Below are positions 42,361-51,867 of a stretch of 64,000 bases of DNA, piece by piece. Position 1 is the first letter of the stretch. Each line of letters opens with the position of its first letter. Origin of the DNA: Amycolatopsis thermophila (GTDB taxonomy: Bacteria > Actinomycetota > Actinomycetes > Mycobacteriales > Pseudonocardiaceae); contig NZ_JAUSUT010000001.1 in the NCBI RefSeq assembly GCF_030814215.1, forward strand, positions 5,642,001-5,706,000, written 5' to 3'. A model generated the notes under the pieces. That model ran no database searches. It was not told the origin of the DNA and was given only the letters and a program-made list of their open reading frames with translations. Position numbers and translations under genes: made by a program.

Positions 42361-45300
42361 ATGGACACCCACGCCGAACCGGCCCTCATCGGGCGGGACC
42401 ACCCCAGCGCCGTGCTGCGCGCCGAGATCGGCCGCGCGGTGGACAGCCACGGCGGCCTCGTGCTGGTCACCGGCGAGCCGGGCATCGGCAAGACCACGCT
42501 GATCACCGGCGCGGCGGACGACGCGCGCCGGCTCGGCGCCCTCGTGCTGGGCAGTGCCTGCTGGGACTCCGGCAGTGCCCCCGGGTACTGGCCGTGGGTG
42601 CAGGTGCTGCGCGGGCTGCGGCGGTCGGCCACCGGCGAGGAGTGGTCCGCGATCGAACAGGACGCCGGCGGCGGGCTGGCGGTGCTGCTGGGCGAGGCGG
42701 GCGCGCGCGACGCGCCGGACGGGTTCCGCCTCTACGACGCCGTCACCAGCGCGCTCGTCACCGCCTCCCACCGCAGGCCGGTGGTGGTCCTGCTCGACGA
42801 CCTGCACTGGGCGGACCCGGCCTCGCTCAAACTGCTCGAGTTCGCCGCGGGCCACACCTGGTTCGAGCGGCTGCTGCTGGTCGGCACCTACCGGGACGCG
42901 GAGGTCGAGGTCGCCGACCACCCGCTGCGGCCGCTGCTGTCGCCGCTGGTCGCCAAGGCGCGGACGGTCACGCTCACCGGGCTGGACCCCGGCGACGTGG
43001 GACGGCTCATCGCCCGCACGGTGGGGGAGGTGCCCGGTGACGACGTGGTCGCCGAGGTGCACCGCCGCACCGGCGGCAACCCCTTCTTCGTCGAGCAGGC
43101 GGCGCGGCTGTGGCACAGCGGTGGCTCGGTCACGGCGATCGCGCCCGGTGTCCGGGACGCGGTGCGCCGCCGGCTGTCGCTGCTGCCCGAGCCGGTGGTG
43201 GGTCTGCTGACCACCGCGGCGGTGCTGGGCCGTCAGTTCCACCGGCAGGTGCTCGCGGCGGTCGCGGCGATCCCGGTCCCGCAGGCCGACCGCCTGCTCG
43301 ACCAGGCGGTGGCCGCCCGGCTCGTCGCGGTGCGTGGCGGCGGCCGGTTCGCCTTCGCGCACGACTTGGTGCGCGAGACGCTCTACGACGCGCTCGACGA
43401 GGCCGAGGCCCGGCGGCGCCACGCCACCGTGGTCACCGCGCTCGGCTCCTCGCCCGCTCTCGCCGACCGGATCCTGCCCGCCGAAGCCGCGCGCCACGCG
43501 CACCTGGCCGGCCCGGCGGTGCCCGCCGCGCGCGCCGTCGAGCTGATCGTCGCGGCCGGGCGGGCCGCCTCCGGCCGGATGGCCTTCGAGGAGGCACTGG
43601 GCCATTTCCGGCGTGCCGCGTCCGTGGTGGACGATCCGCGGCGTCGGGTGTTCGTGCTGCTGGAGCTGGGCGGCGAGTTGCACCACGCCGACGAGCCGGC
43701 CGAGGGCTGGGCGGTGTTCGGGGAGGCCATCGCACTGGCCCGGCGCCTGGGTGATCCGGAGCTGCTCGCCCGGGTCGCGCTGACCGCCTACCGGTGGGGC
43801 GGGGAGGCCGAGCGGGCCGACCTCGAGGGCGGGCTCATCGCCGAGGCGCACCGCGCGCTGATCGGGCCGGGCGGGGCGGAGCGGTCGCTGGAGGAGCAGG
43901 TGCGGGACCTCGTCGTCCAGCTGGGCATGCTGGCCCGCCGGGGCGGCGACGACGAGGCGCTGGGGTTCAGCCTGTCGACGCTGCACGACTCGATCTGGGG
44001 CCCGGGCACGGCCGCCGAACGCGAGGCGCTGATGGCGGAGCTGGCCGAGGTCGCGCACCGCAGCGGGGACGCCGAGACCGAGCAGTACGCGACGTCGCTG
44101 CGCTGGGTCGCGCTGCTGGAGCTCGGCGATCCGCGCTACTACGCCCAGATGCTGAAGTTCGTCGCGATGACCGAGCGCGGCGGCATGCGGCGGATGCAGG
44201 TGGGCGCCACGATCGACCAGAGCATCCTCGCCGCGTTCCAGGGCCGGTTCGCCGAGGCGGAGGCGCTGTTCGAAGAGGTGCTGAACGCGCCGGAACAGGC
44301 GCAGCACACGCATTTCCTGCCGATGCTGCGTCACCACCGGTGGTCGTTGCTGCTGCAGCAGGGCCGGTTCGACCAACTGGCGGAGTTCCACGCCACGCTC
44401 GGGCCGGGCGACCACCCGTACCCGGCGCTGCTGGAGGCCATCACCGCGGTGCAGCGCGGTGATGCCGCCGCGGCGTCGCGGTACCTGGCCGGGCTGGGGG
44501 AGCGGCCTCCGTTGCCGCGCTCCTACCTGCCGATGTTCGTGCGGCTGCAGGCCCAGACCGCGGCCGCCACCGGCGACGCCGGGCTCGTGGCGCGGGCGCG
44601 CGAGGCGCTGCTGCCCCACGACGGGCAGTGGCTGGTGTCGGTGTTCGGTTTCGACATCGGCGGCCCGGTCACCTTCTGGCTGGGACGGCTGGCCGCGGTG
44701 GAACGCCGGTGGGACGAGGCGCTCGCGCGCTACCGTGCCGCTGAACTGTCCGCCGAGTCGCTGCGGGCGCGGCCGTGGGCGGCCGAGGCGCGCCTGGCCC
44801 GCGCCGCCGCGCTGCTGGACCGCGGCGCGCCCGGCGACGAGGATGCCGCGGGGCCGCTGCTCGACGCGGTCGCCGCGGAGGCGGCCGAACTGGGCTTGCG
44901 GCACGTAACCGACCGGGTGCGCCGCCTGCGGTCTGCGCGGGCGGAACCCGCGGTGACCGGCGAGTTCCGGTTCACCGGGACCACCTGGACGGTCGGGCTG
45001 GGCGGGCGGACCCTGCACCTGCCGGACGCCAAAGGCCTGCGGGACCTGCACTTCCTGCTCAGCCACCCGGGCACCGACGTGCCCGCGGTCCGGCTGCTCG
45101 ATCCGGCGGGCGGGGAGGTCGGGGTCGCCGCCCGCGGCCTGGGCGGGGACGCCGTCCTCGACGACACGGCGAAGGCGGCCTACCGGCGCCGGCTCGCCGC
45201 ACTGGACGACGAGATCGACGCGGCGGCGGCGCGCGGGGACGACGACCGGGCCGCGCGGCTCGACGGCGAGCGGGCTGCCCTGCTGGACGAACTGCGTGCC

Positions 45301-45504
45301 GCGGCCGGGCTGGGCGGGCGCACCCGGCGGCTCGGGGACGAGGCCGAGCGCGCCCGCAAGGCGGTGACCGCCCGGATCCGCGACACGCTGCGCCGGCTGG
45401 ACGATCGCCACCCCCAGCTCGCCGAGCACCTGCGGGCGACCGTCTCCACCGGCGCGAGCTGCCGCTACGACCCGGGCAGTCCCGCCGTGACCTGGCGGCT
45501 GTGA
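42361..45504 (+). CDS. Large AAA/STAND-type ATPase, regulator-like
   Basis: A 1047-residue protein. The N-terminal ATPase has Walker A GEPGIGKTT (about residue 40) and Walker B VVVLLDDLHWAD (about 145), followed by a helical TPR-like middle (about 400-850). The C-terminus has a beta-rich FRFTGTTWTVGLGGRTLHL and a charged helical tail. The ATPase resembles those of LuxR/MalT-like regulators, but I see no LuxR DNA-binding helix at the end. It may be a signalling NTPase rather than a transcription factor. It is divergent from the patatin gene. Confidence 0.78.
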   Translation: MDTHAEPALIGRDHPSAVLRAEIGRAVDSHGGLVLVTGEPGIGKTTLITGAADDARRLGALVLGSACWDSGSAPGYWPWVQVLRGLRRSATGEEWSAIEQDAGGGLAVLLGEAGARDAPDGFRLYDAVTSALVTASHRRPVVVLLDDLHWADPASLKLLEFAAGHTWFERLLLVGTYRDAEVEVADHPLRPLLSPLVAKARTVTLTGLDPGDVGRLIARTVGEVPGDDVVAEVHRRTGGNPFFVEQAARLWHSGGSVTAIAPGVRDAVRRRLSLLPEPVVGLLTTAAVLGRQFHRQVLAAVAAIPVPQADRLLDQAVAARLVAVRGGGRFAFAHDLVRETLYDALDEAEARRRHATVVTALGSSPALADRILPAEAARHAHLAGPAVPAARAVELIVAAGRAASGRMAFEEALGHFRRAASVVDDPRRRVFVLLELGGELHHADEPAEGWAVFGEAIALARRLGDPELLARVALTAYRWGGEAERADLEGGLIAEAHRALIGPGGAERSLEEQVRDLVVQLGMLARRGGDDEALGFSLSTLHDSIWGPGTAAEREALMAELAEVAHRSGDAETEQYATSLRWVALLELGDPRYYAQMLKFVAMTERGGMRRMQVGATIDQSILAAFQGRFAEAEALFEEVLNAPEQAQHTHFLPMLRHHRWSLLLQQGRFDQLAEFHATLGPGDHPYPALLEAITAVQRGDAAAASRYLAGLGERPPLPRSYLPMFVRLQAQTAAATGDAGLVARAREALLPHDGQWLVSVFGFDIGGPVTFWLGRLAAVERRWDEALARYRAAELSAESLRARPWAAEARLARAAALLDRGAPGDEDAAGPLLDAVAAEAAELGLRHVTDRVRRLRSARAEPAVTGEFRFTGTTWTVGLGGRTLHLPDAKGLRDLHFLLSHPGTDVPAVRLLDPAGGEVGVAARGLGGDAVLDDTAKAAYRRRLAALDDEIDAAAARGDDDRAARLDGERAALLDELRAAAGLGGRTRRLGDEAERARKAVTARIRDTLRRLDDRHPQLAEHLRATVSTGASCRYDPGSPAVTWRL

Positions 45505-45505
45505 C

Positions 45506-46354
45506 TCACTTGCGGTTGTACAGCCGCATGGTCAGCGTCCCGAACACCACCAGCAGGGCACCGCTGGCGACGAAGGTCCACAGGACGGCGCTGCCGTCCG
45601 GGGCGCCCATCATCAGGCTGCGCACCGCGTCGGACAGGATCGTCACCGGGTTGACCTCGACGAACGCCCGCAGCCAGCCGGGCATCGTGGCCGGGTCGAC
45701 GAACACGCTGGACAGGAACGTCAGCGGGAACAGCACCATCATGCTCACGCTCATCACCGACTTCTCGGTGCGCAGCATCAGCCCGAACATCGTCCAGATC
45801 CAGGAGAACGCGAACGAGAACACCAGCAGCAGGCCGACGCCGGCCAGCACGCCCGCAGCCCCGCCGGCCGGGCGGAAACCCAGGACCAGACCGAGCACGA
45901 GGATGACCGCCGAGGCCGTCGAGTAGCGGAAGACGTCGCCGAGCAGGGCGCCCACCAGGGCCGCGGGCCGCCAGATCGGCAGGGTGCGGAACCGGTCGAA
46001 CACGCCCTTCTCGATGTCGATGTTCACGCCCAGGCCGGTGTACATGGTGATCATCACGACACTCATCACCAGGATGCCGGGCAGCAGGAACTGCAGGTAC
46101 TGCGTGGTGGATCCGGCCAGCGCGCCGCCGAACAGGTAGGTGAACATCAGGGTCATCATGATCGGGAACGCGGTGACGTCGAACAGCTGCTCGGGGACGT
46201 GCTTGATCTTGAGCATCGCCCGCCAGCCGAACGTCAGCGACGCCGACCACGCGCTGGGCCGCTGCGGCTGCTCGCCGGCGTCGAGCACCGCGTGCAGGCT
46301 TTCCGCGGCCGGGGTGCACCCGGCCGTGCTGGTGTCGCTGGTGGTCGCGGTCAT
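45506..46354 (-). CDS. ABC-2 type transporter permease (DrrB-like)
   Basis: A 282-residue membrane protein with six segments after a hydrophilic N-terminal 45 residues. The region [19 protein letters not shown] and the following [13 protein letters not shown] are typical of DrrB-type permeases for daunorubicin and polyketide export. The start overlaps the ATPase gene stop as ATGA. It is convergent with the large ATPase gene, with the stop codons adjacent. Confidence 0.9.
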   Translation of the reverse strand: MTATTSDTSTAGCTPAAESLHAVLDAGEQPQRPSAWSASLTFGWRAMLKIKHVPEQLFDVTAFPIMMTLMFTYLFGGALAGSTTQYLQFLLPGILVMSVVMITMYTGLGVNIDIEKGVFDRFRTLPIWRPAALVGALLGDVFRYSTASAVILVLGLVLGFRPAGGAAGVLAGVGLLLVFSFAFSWIWTMFGLMLRTEKSVMSVSMMVLFPLTFLSSVFVDPATMPGWLRAFVEVNPVTILSDAVRSLMMGAPDGSAVLWTFVASGALLVVFGTLTMRLYNRK

Positions 46355-47328
46355 GCCGCCGCCTCCTGTTCCGCGGGGTGGTCGGTGAGGGCCAGGAACA
46401 CCTCGTCGAGGCTGGGCTGGCCGAGGGAGAAGTCGTCGACGGTGATGCCGGCCTGGGCGAGGTCGGCCAGGGCGCGGGCGGCGTGCTCGGCCGCACCCAG
46501 GTCCGATTCGGCCCCGCCGATCCGCGCGGTGAGCGACACCGGATCGCCGCCCGGTTCCACGGCGGACCCCAGCGCGCGGGCCATCACCTGCTGCGCGTGG
46601 GCGCGCTGGGCGCCGTCGCGGAGGCGGACGTGGATCGAGCCGGCCCCGACCGAGGCCTTCAGCTCACCGGGTGTGCCCTCGGCGATGACCTTGCCGTGGT
46701 CGATCACCGCGATGCGGTGGGCCAGGTGGTCGGCCTCGTCGAGGTACTGCGTGGTCAGCAGCACGGTCGTGCCCTGGGCCACGATGATCCGCACGATGTC
46801 CCACACCTGGTTGCGGCTGCGCGGGTCCAGGCCGGTGGTCGGCTCGTCCAGGAACAGCACGTCCGGGGTGCGCAGGATGCTGGCCGCGATGTCGATGCGC
46901 CGCCGCATGCCGCCCGAGTAGTTCTTGACCTGCCTGCCGCCGGCATCGGCCAGCCCGAACGCCTCCAGCAGCCGGCCGGCCCGCTCCCGCGCGCCCGGTT
47001 TGCGGTGGCCGAACAGGCGGCCCAGCAGCACGAGGTTCTCCATGCCGGTGAGGTCCTCGTCGATGGAGGCGTACTGGCCGGTGAGGCTGACCCGCTGCCG
47101 CACGGCGTCCGGTTCGCGCAGCACGTCGTGGCCGAACACCCGGGCCTCGCCGCCGTCGGGGCGCAGCAGGGTCGCCAGCACCCGCACCGCGGTGGTCTTG
47201 CCCGCGCCGTTGGGCCCGAGCACGCCGTAGACGCTGCCGGCCGGCACCGCGAGGTCGACGCCGTCCACGGCCCGTGTCCGGCCGAACACCTTCACCAGCC
47301 CGGAGGTCTCGATCGCCAGATCGGTCAT
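46351..47328 (-). CDS. ABC transporter ATP-binding protein (DrrA-like)
   Basis: A 325-residue ABC ATPase of the DrrA subfamily. Walker A is GPNGAGKTT, the signature is [11 protein letters not shown], and Walker B is [14 protein letters not shown], with DrrA-like extra C-terminal domain residues (about 230-325). It energises export by the DrrB-like permease. The transported drug or lipid is unknown. Confidence 0.93.
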   Translation of the reverse strand: MTDLAIETSGLVKVFGRTRAVDGVDLAVPAGSVYGVLGPNGAGKTTAVRVLATLLRPDGGEARVFGHDVLREPDAVRQRVSLTGQYASIDEDLTGMENLVLLGRLFGHRKPGARERAGRLLEAFGLADAGGRQVKNYSGGMRRRIDIAASILRTPDVLFLDEPTTGLDPRSRNQVWDIVRIIVAQGTTVLLTTQYLDEADHLAHRIAVIDHGKVIAEGTPGELKASVGAGSIHVRLRDGAQRAHAQQVMARALGSAVEPGGDPVSLTARIGGAESDLGAAEHAARALADLAQAGITVDDFSLGQPSLDEVFLALTDHPAEQEAAA

Positions 47329-47346
47329 GGGGAATCCTTTCCCTGG

Positions 47347-47907
47347 TCAGGCCACGTAGGGGCGGGCGCGGCGGGCGGTGCGCAGCGCGCGGCCCCACCA
47401 GACGAGCTGGTCGAGCATCGGTCCGGCCGACTGCCGGACGGCCTCGTCGCGCGGCCCTCCGTCCGGCCCGGTGTCGAAGAGGTTGAAGCTGACGGTGTTG
47501 CGCAGGGTCACGGTGTGCAGCTCGGTGAAGACGACGCGCAGCTGCTCGACCGCGTACAGGCCCGCGCAGCGGCACCCGTAGGACACGAAGGCCACGGGTT
47601 TGGCCTGCCACTCGTCGTAGGCGAAGTCGATCGCCTGCTTGAGCGAGGCCGGGAAGCTGCGGTTGTACTCCGGGGTGATGACGACGAACGCGTCCGCGCG
47701 GTCGATCGCGGTGGTGAACGCCGTCATCGCCGGGGTCGCGCGAGCGGGGTAGCGGGCCGGGAAGTCGAAGTCGGCCAGGTCGACCGTCGTCAGCTCCAAG
47801 TCGTCACGCTCGCCGGCCTGCTTGGCGAACCACCGGCCCACCAGCTGCCCGGCCCGGCCCTCCCGGGTGCTGCCGATCAGGGCCAGGACCCTCAGGACGT
47901 CCTCCAC
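47347..47907 (-). CDS. NADPH-dependent FMN reductase
   Basis: A 186-residue flavodoxin-fold enzyme, GTG start. It has LIGSTREGRAGQ for FMN phosphate and the family signature VVITPEYNRSFPASLKQAIDFAYDEW. It would reduce FMN or quinones. It ends 18 bp before the ABC operon but has its own likely start region. Confidence 0.88.
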   Translation of the reverse strand: MEDVLRVLALIGSTREGRAGQLVGRWFAKQAGERDDLELTTVDLADFDFPARYPARATPAMTAFTTAIDRADAFVVITPEYNRSFPASLKQAIDFAYDEWQAKPVAFVSYGCRCAGLYAVEQLRVVFTELHTVTLRNTVSFNLFDTGPDGGPRDEAVRQSAGPMLDQLVWWGRALRTARRARPYVA

Positions 47908-47963
47908 GGCGGCCTCCTCTCGCCCTTCACCCGATAGGCGCGAGAAGACCCGCTAGACCGGAT

Positions 47964-48476
47964 CTAGCGGAAGCGGAACCGGCGCACCAGGCGCCAGTGG
48001 CCGGCGTGGACGGCCAGCCACGCCTCGGTGAGCCGGGCCGCCACCGGCAGGCGGGTGCCGAGTTCCCGGACCAGTGCGGCGCTGTCCCCGGGGCTCGCAC
48101 CCATCGCGATCGTCAGGTGCGGTTCGACGTCCTCGCCGAACCGCCCGTCGTAGGGCCGCACCGCCGGCCAGCGGTCCCGCAGCCGGGCGATCAGCCCGGT
48201 GAGGGCCTGCGCGGGTTCGGGGGTGAGGAACACGAACCCGTCGTCGTGGTCGCAGCGCTCGAACCGCACCTCGACCTGCGGGTGCTGCTCCAGGAGGCCG
48301 GCGAGGGCCGCGAGCGTGGCGTCGTCCAGCTCGCCCGCGGGCAGGAACGGGTAGAGCAGCGAGATGTGCGCGGGCAGCCCCCGCCGGGCGGCCGCCGAAC
48401 GCCGGGCGGCCACCGCGAGCAGCGGATCGGCGGCCGGCACGGGAACCGCGAGCACACTGCGTCCGTCGGCGGTCAT
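47964..48476 (-). CDS. 2'-5' RNA ligase-like 2H phosphoesterase
   Basis: A 170-residue protein with the two tetrapeptide histidine motifs of the 2H family: HISLLYPF near residue 37 and HLTIAMG near 118. This fold covers RNA ligase-like and cyclic phosphodiesterase enzymes. It is alone and divergent from the acyl-CoA synthetase gene. Confidence 0.85.
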   Translation of the reverse strand: MTADGRSVLAVPVPAADPLLAVAARRSAAARRGLPAHISLLYPFLPAGELDDATLAALAGLLEQHPQVEVRFERCDHDDGFVFLTPEPAQALTGLIARLRDRWPAVRPYDGRFGEDVEPHLTIAMGASPGDSAALVRELGTRLPVAARLTEAWLAVHAGHWRLVRRFRFR

Positions 48477-48557
48477 GGACCCGTTCTACCGGCGTGCGCG
48501 AACCGGCCGCTGTCCGGGTCGCTGAGGAAACGATCTCGCCGCACTAGGCTCGATCGT

Positions 48558-50111
48558 GTGACAGAGCTGTCCTTCGAGCCGCTGTCCCCGGTCTCCTTCC
48601 TGGACCGGGCCGAGGCGGCGCACGGTGACCGGGTCGGGGTCGTCGACGGGGAACGGCGGTGGACCTACGCCGAGCTGGCCGACCGGTGCCGCCGGCTGGC
48701 CGGGGCGCTCGCGCCGCTCGCCCAGGGCAGGCCGGTCGCGGTACTCGCCCCGAACACGCACGTGCTGCTGGAGGCCAACTTCGGCGTGCCGTGGGCCGGG
48801 GTGCCGCTCGTCGCGCTGAACACCCGCCTGTCCGCCGGGGAGATCGCCTGGATCCTCGGGCACTGCGAGGCCGCGGTGCTGGTGCACGACCCGGTGTTCG
48901 ACGAGCTGGTGGCCGGTGTGCTGGGCGAGCTGAGCCGTCCGATCCAGGTGATCCGGGCGGGACAGCAGTACGAGGAGCTGCTGGCCCGGGCGACCCCGCG
49001 CGCCGATACGCCCCGGGACGAACGCGGCCTGCTGTCCATCAACTACACCTCGGGCACGACCGGACGGCCCAAAGGCGTGATGTACCACCACCGGGGCGCC
49101 TACCTGCAGGCGCTGGCCATGGTCGGGCACACCGGTCTCGCACCGTCGGCGGTGCACCTGTGGACCCTGCCCATGTTCCACTGCAACGGCTGGTGCTTCC
49201 CGTGGGCGGTCACCGCGGCCGCCGCCACCCACGTGTGCCTGCCGAAGGTCGAGCCCGCGCGGGTGTGGTCGCTGATCCGCGAGGAGGGCGTCACGCACCT
49301 CAACGGGGCGCCGACCGTGTTGTCGATGCTGGCCTACGCCCCGGAGGCGGCGCCGGTCGCGCACACCGTGCGCGTCGCGACCGGCGGCGCGCCGCCGAGC
49401 CCCGCGATCCTGCGCCGGATGGGGGAACTCGGTTTCGACGTGACCCACCTGTACGGGCTGACCGAGACCTTCGGCCCGGTCATGATCTGCGACTGGCGTC
49501 CGGAGTGGACCGCCCTCGAGCCCGCCGAGCAGGCCCGCCTCAAGGCCCGGCAGGGCGTGGGCAACATGGTCGCCTGCCGCGCCCGGGTGGTGGCCGAGGA
49601 CGGCACCGACGTGCCCGCCGACGGCGTCACCACCGGCGAGATCGCCTTGCGGGGCAACAACGTCATGCTCGGCTACTACCGCGACCCCGAAGCGACCCGC
49701 CGCGCCGCACCGGACGGCTGGTTCCGCACCGGCGACCTCGGCGTGATGCACCCCGACGGCTACGTGGAGCTGCGCGACCGCAGCAAGGACGTGATCATCT
49801 CCGGCGGGGAGAACATCGCCAGCGTCGAGGTCGAGCAGGTCATCGCCGACCACCCGGCGGTGCTGGAGGTCGCGGTGATCGCGGTGCCCGACGAGCGCTG
49901 GGGCGAGGTGCCCGCGGCCTACGTGACGTTGCGGGACGGGGCATCCGCGACGGCCGAGGAGATCACCGGGTTCGTGCGGGACCGGCTGGCCCGGTTCAAG
50001 GCACCCAGGCGGGTCGTGTTCGGCCCGCTGCCCAAGACCTCCACCGGCAAGATCCAGAAATACGTGCTGCGCGACCAGGCGTGGGCCGGCCGGGACCGGC
50101 GTATCCAATGA
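48558..50111 (+). CDS. Acyl-CoA synthetase (AMP-forming)
   Basis: A 517-residue adenylate-forming ligase, GTG 48558. The AMP motif is YTSGTTGRPKG, with YGLTETFGP, the GWFRTGDLG hinge region, and the catalytic Lys in PKTSTGKIQK. The middle segment FHCNGWCFPW is typical of the medium-chain/DMSP-lyase (FadD35/AlkK-like) group that activates medium-chain fatty acids. No other fatty acid gene is adjacent. Confidence 0.92.
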   Translation: MTELSFEPLSPVSFLDRAEAAHGDRVGVVDGERRWTYAELADRCRRLAGALAPLAQGRPVAVLAPNTHVLLEANFGVPWAGVPLVALNTRLSAGEIAWILGHCEAAVLVHDPVFDELVAGVLGELSRPIQVIRAGQQYEELLARATPRADTPRDERGLLSINYTSGTTGRPKGVMYHHRGAYLQALAMVGHTGLAPSAVHLWTLPMFHCNGWCFPWAVTAAAATHVCLPKVEPARVWSLIREEGVTHLNGAPTVLSMLAYAPEAAPVAHTVRVATGGAPPSPAILRRMGELGFDVTHLYGLTETFGPVMICDWRPEWTALEPAEQARLKARQGVGNMVACRARVVAEDGTDVPADGVTTGEIALRGNNVMLGYYRDPEATRRAAPDGWFRTGDLGVMHPDGYVELRDRSKDVIISGGENIASVEVEQVIADHPAVLEVAVIAVPDERWGEVPAAYVTLRDGASATAEEITGFVRDRLARFKAPRRVVFGPLPKTSTGKIQKYVLRDQAWAGRDRRIQ

Positions 50112-50215
50112 GTAACAGCCGGGTTGGCCCGCCACCGTCCGGGGTAGCCGGGGGCGGAGAGTTCCGGCGCGGTGGGAGCGGCACCGCGTACGCATGCAAG
50201 GCAGGGGAGGGCGCG

Positions 50216-50329
50216 GTGTTGTGGTTGATGTTGCTGGTCCCGATCGTGATCCTGGTCTCGACGGTGAGTTTGCAGAAGTTCGAGGCCGTGATGCTGGGGA
50301 CCGACCCGTGGCGGGACCGCCACCGGTAG
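50216..50329 (+). CDS. Small single-pass membrane peptide before the DevR-like gene
   Basis: A 37-residue ORF starting at GTG 50216 after a strong AGGGGAGG. It encodes one hydrophobic helix ([18 protein letters not shown]) and a short polar tail ending DPWRDRHR. It lies 19 bp before the response regulator gene, on the same strand. A longer in-frame start at 50108 overlaps the synthetase stop as ATGA and gives 73 residues with an unstructured N-terminus; I favour the short form on its ribosome-binding site. Function unknown. Confidence 0.6.
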   Translation: MLWLMLLVPIVILVSTVSLQKFEAVMLGTDPWRDRHR

Positions 50330-50348
50330 GCGCCGGGGACGTGCGGGC

Positions 50349-50996
50349 ATGACGACGGTCTTCCTCGTCGACGACCACGAGGTGGTGCGGCGGGGCGTCG
50401 CCGACCTCGTGGAGGCCGACGCGGACCTCACCGTGGTGGGCGAGGCCTCGACGGTGGCCGAGGCGCTGGCCCGGGTTCCGGCGGCGCGGCCGGACGTCGC
50501 GGTGCTCGACCTGCGTCTCCCCGACGGCAGCGGCATCGAGCTGTGCCGCGAACTGCGCTCGCGAATGCCCCAGCTGCAGTGCCTGATCCTGACCTCCTAC
50601 ACCGACGAGCAGGCCATGCTCGACGCGATCCTCGCCGGGGCCGGCGGGTACGTCGTCAAGGACGTGCGGGGCATGGAACTGGTCTCCGCGGTGCGCCAGG
50701 TCGGTGCCGGGAAGTCCCTGCTGGACACCCGCGCCGCCTCCGCGCTGATGTCCCGGCTGCGCGACGACGCCGCCCCGACCGGGGTGGTGGCGCGGTTGTC
50801 CGAGCAGGAGCGGCGGTTGCTCGACCTGATCGGCGAGGGCCTGACCAACCGCGAGATCGCCGAGCGGATGTTCCTCGCCGAGAAGACCGTGAAGAACTAC
50901 GTGTCGCGGCTGCTGCACAAGCTCGGCATGCAGCGCCGCACCCAGGCCGCGGTCCTGGCCAGCAGCCTGCGCAAGGACCGGCCGGGCCACCGGTGA
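50349..50996 (+). CDS. NarL/FixJ-family response regulator, DevR/DosR-like
   Basis: A 215-residue response regulator very similar to mycobacterial DevR/DosR. The phosphoacceptor is Asp54 in [11 protein letters not shown], the switch Lys is in GYVVKDVRG, and the C-terminal LuxR-type helix reads [31 protein letters not shown]. DevR governs the hypoxia and dormancy response. No histidine kinase gene adjoins, so its partner is elsewhere. Confidence 0.92.
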   Translation: MTTVFLVDDHEVVRRGVADLVEADADLTVVGEASTVAEALARVPAARPDVAVLDLRLPDGSGIELCRELRSRMPQLQCLILTSYTDEQAMLDAILAGAGGYVVKDVRGMELVSAVRQVGAGKSLLDTRAASALMSRLRDDAAPTGVVARLSEQERRLLDLIGEGLTNREIAERMFLAEKTVKNYVSRLLHKLGMQRRTQAAVLASSLRKDRPGHR

Positions 50997-51019
50997 GGCG
51001 GCCCGGCCGGGTCCGGGCG

Positions 51020-51853
51020 TCAGCGCACGTTGAAGGTGTCCGGGTCCGGGCCGGTGCGCAGGCCCTTCTCCAGCTTCGCCAGGTCGGCCAGGTCGCTGTC
51101 GTCCAGCTCGAACCCGAACAGGTCCAGGTTCTCCCGGACCCGCGAGGGCGTGACGGACTTCGGGATGACGACGTTGCCCAGCTGCAGGTGCCAGCGCAGC
51201 ACGATCTGCGCCGGGGTCCGGCCGTGCTTGTCCGCCAGCGCGGTCACCGCGGGCTCGGCCAGCAGCTCGCCGCCCTTGGCCAGCGGGCTCCACGCCTCGG
51301 TGATGATGCCGTGCTCGGCGTGGTAGGCACGCAGCTCCTGCTGCTGCAGGTAGGGGTGCAGTTCGATCTGGTTGACCGCGGGCACGATCCGGCTCTCCTG
51401 CGCCAGCCGGTCCAGGTGGTGCGGCTGGAAGTTGGAGACGCCGATCGCGCGGACACGGCTGTCGGCGTAGACCTGCTCCAGGGCGCGCCAGCTGTCGGTG
51501 TACAGCCCCGCCTCGGGGACCGGCCAGTGGATCAGGTACAGGTCCAGGTACTCCAGGCCGAGCTCGGACAGGCTCTTGTCGAACGCGCGCAGCGTCTCGT
51601 CGTAGCCCTGGTCGGCGTTCCACAGCTTGGTGGTGACGAACAGCTCGTCGCGGGCGATGCCGGAGTCGGCCAGTGCCCGGCCCACCGCGGCCTCGTTGGC
51701 GTAGGCGGTGGCGGTGTCGATGCTGCGGTAACCGGCCTCCAGCGCGGTGGTGACGGCCCTCGTGGTCTCTTCGGCCGGGACCTGGAAGACCCCGAAGCCC
51801 ACCTGCGGCATGTGCACGCCGTTGTTGAGCTCGACGGTGGGAATGGTGGTCAT
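51020..51853 (-). CDS. Aldo/keto reductase
   Basis: A 277-residue NADPH-dependent aldo/keto reductase (AKR5-like 2,5-diketo-D-gluconate reductase group). It has NNGVHMPQVGFGVFQV, GYRSIDTATAYANE with the active-site Asp and Tyr, VTTKLWN with Lys, and LIHWPVP with His. ATG 51853 follows AAAGGAAA. It trails an MFS gene by 14 bp and they probably form an operon. Confidence 0.93.
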   Translation of the reverse strand: MTTIPTVELNNGVHMPQVGFGVFQVPAEETTRAVTTALEAGYRSIDTATAYANEAAVGRALADSGIARDELFVTTKLWNADQGYDETLRAFDKSLSELGLEYLDLYLIHWPVPEAGLYTDSWRALEQVYADSRVRAIGVSNFQPHHLDRLAQESRIVPAVNQIELHPYLQQQELRAYHAEHGIITEAWSPLAKGGELLAEPAVTALADKHGRTPAQIVLRWHLQLGNVVIPKSVTPSRVRENLDLFGFELDDSDLADLAKLEKGLRTGPDPDTFNVR

Positions 51854-51867
51854 GCGTTTCCTTTCGT

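Noticed and set aside
42154..45429. A 1091-codon open frame antisense to the large ATPase gene
   Set aside because: No recognisable domain, and the plus strand has Walker A and B motifs. Taken as a GC artefact.
50270..50348. A DosR-box-like sequence before the DevR-like gene
   Set aside because: GGGGACCGACCCGT resembles the box only loosely and is not a palindrome of the right form; it lies within the small membrane ORF.
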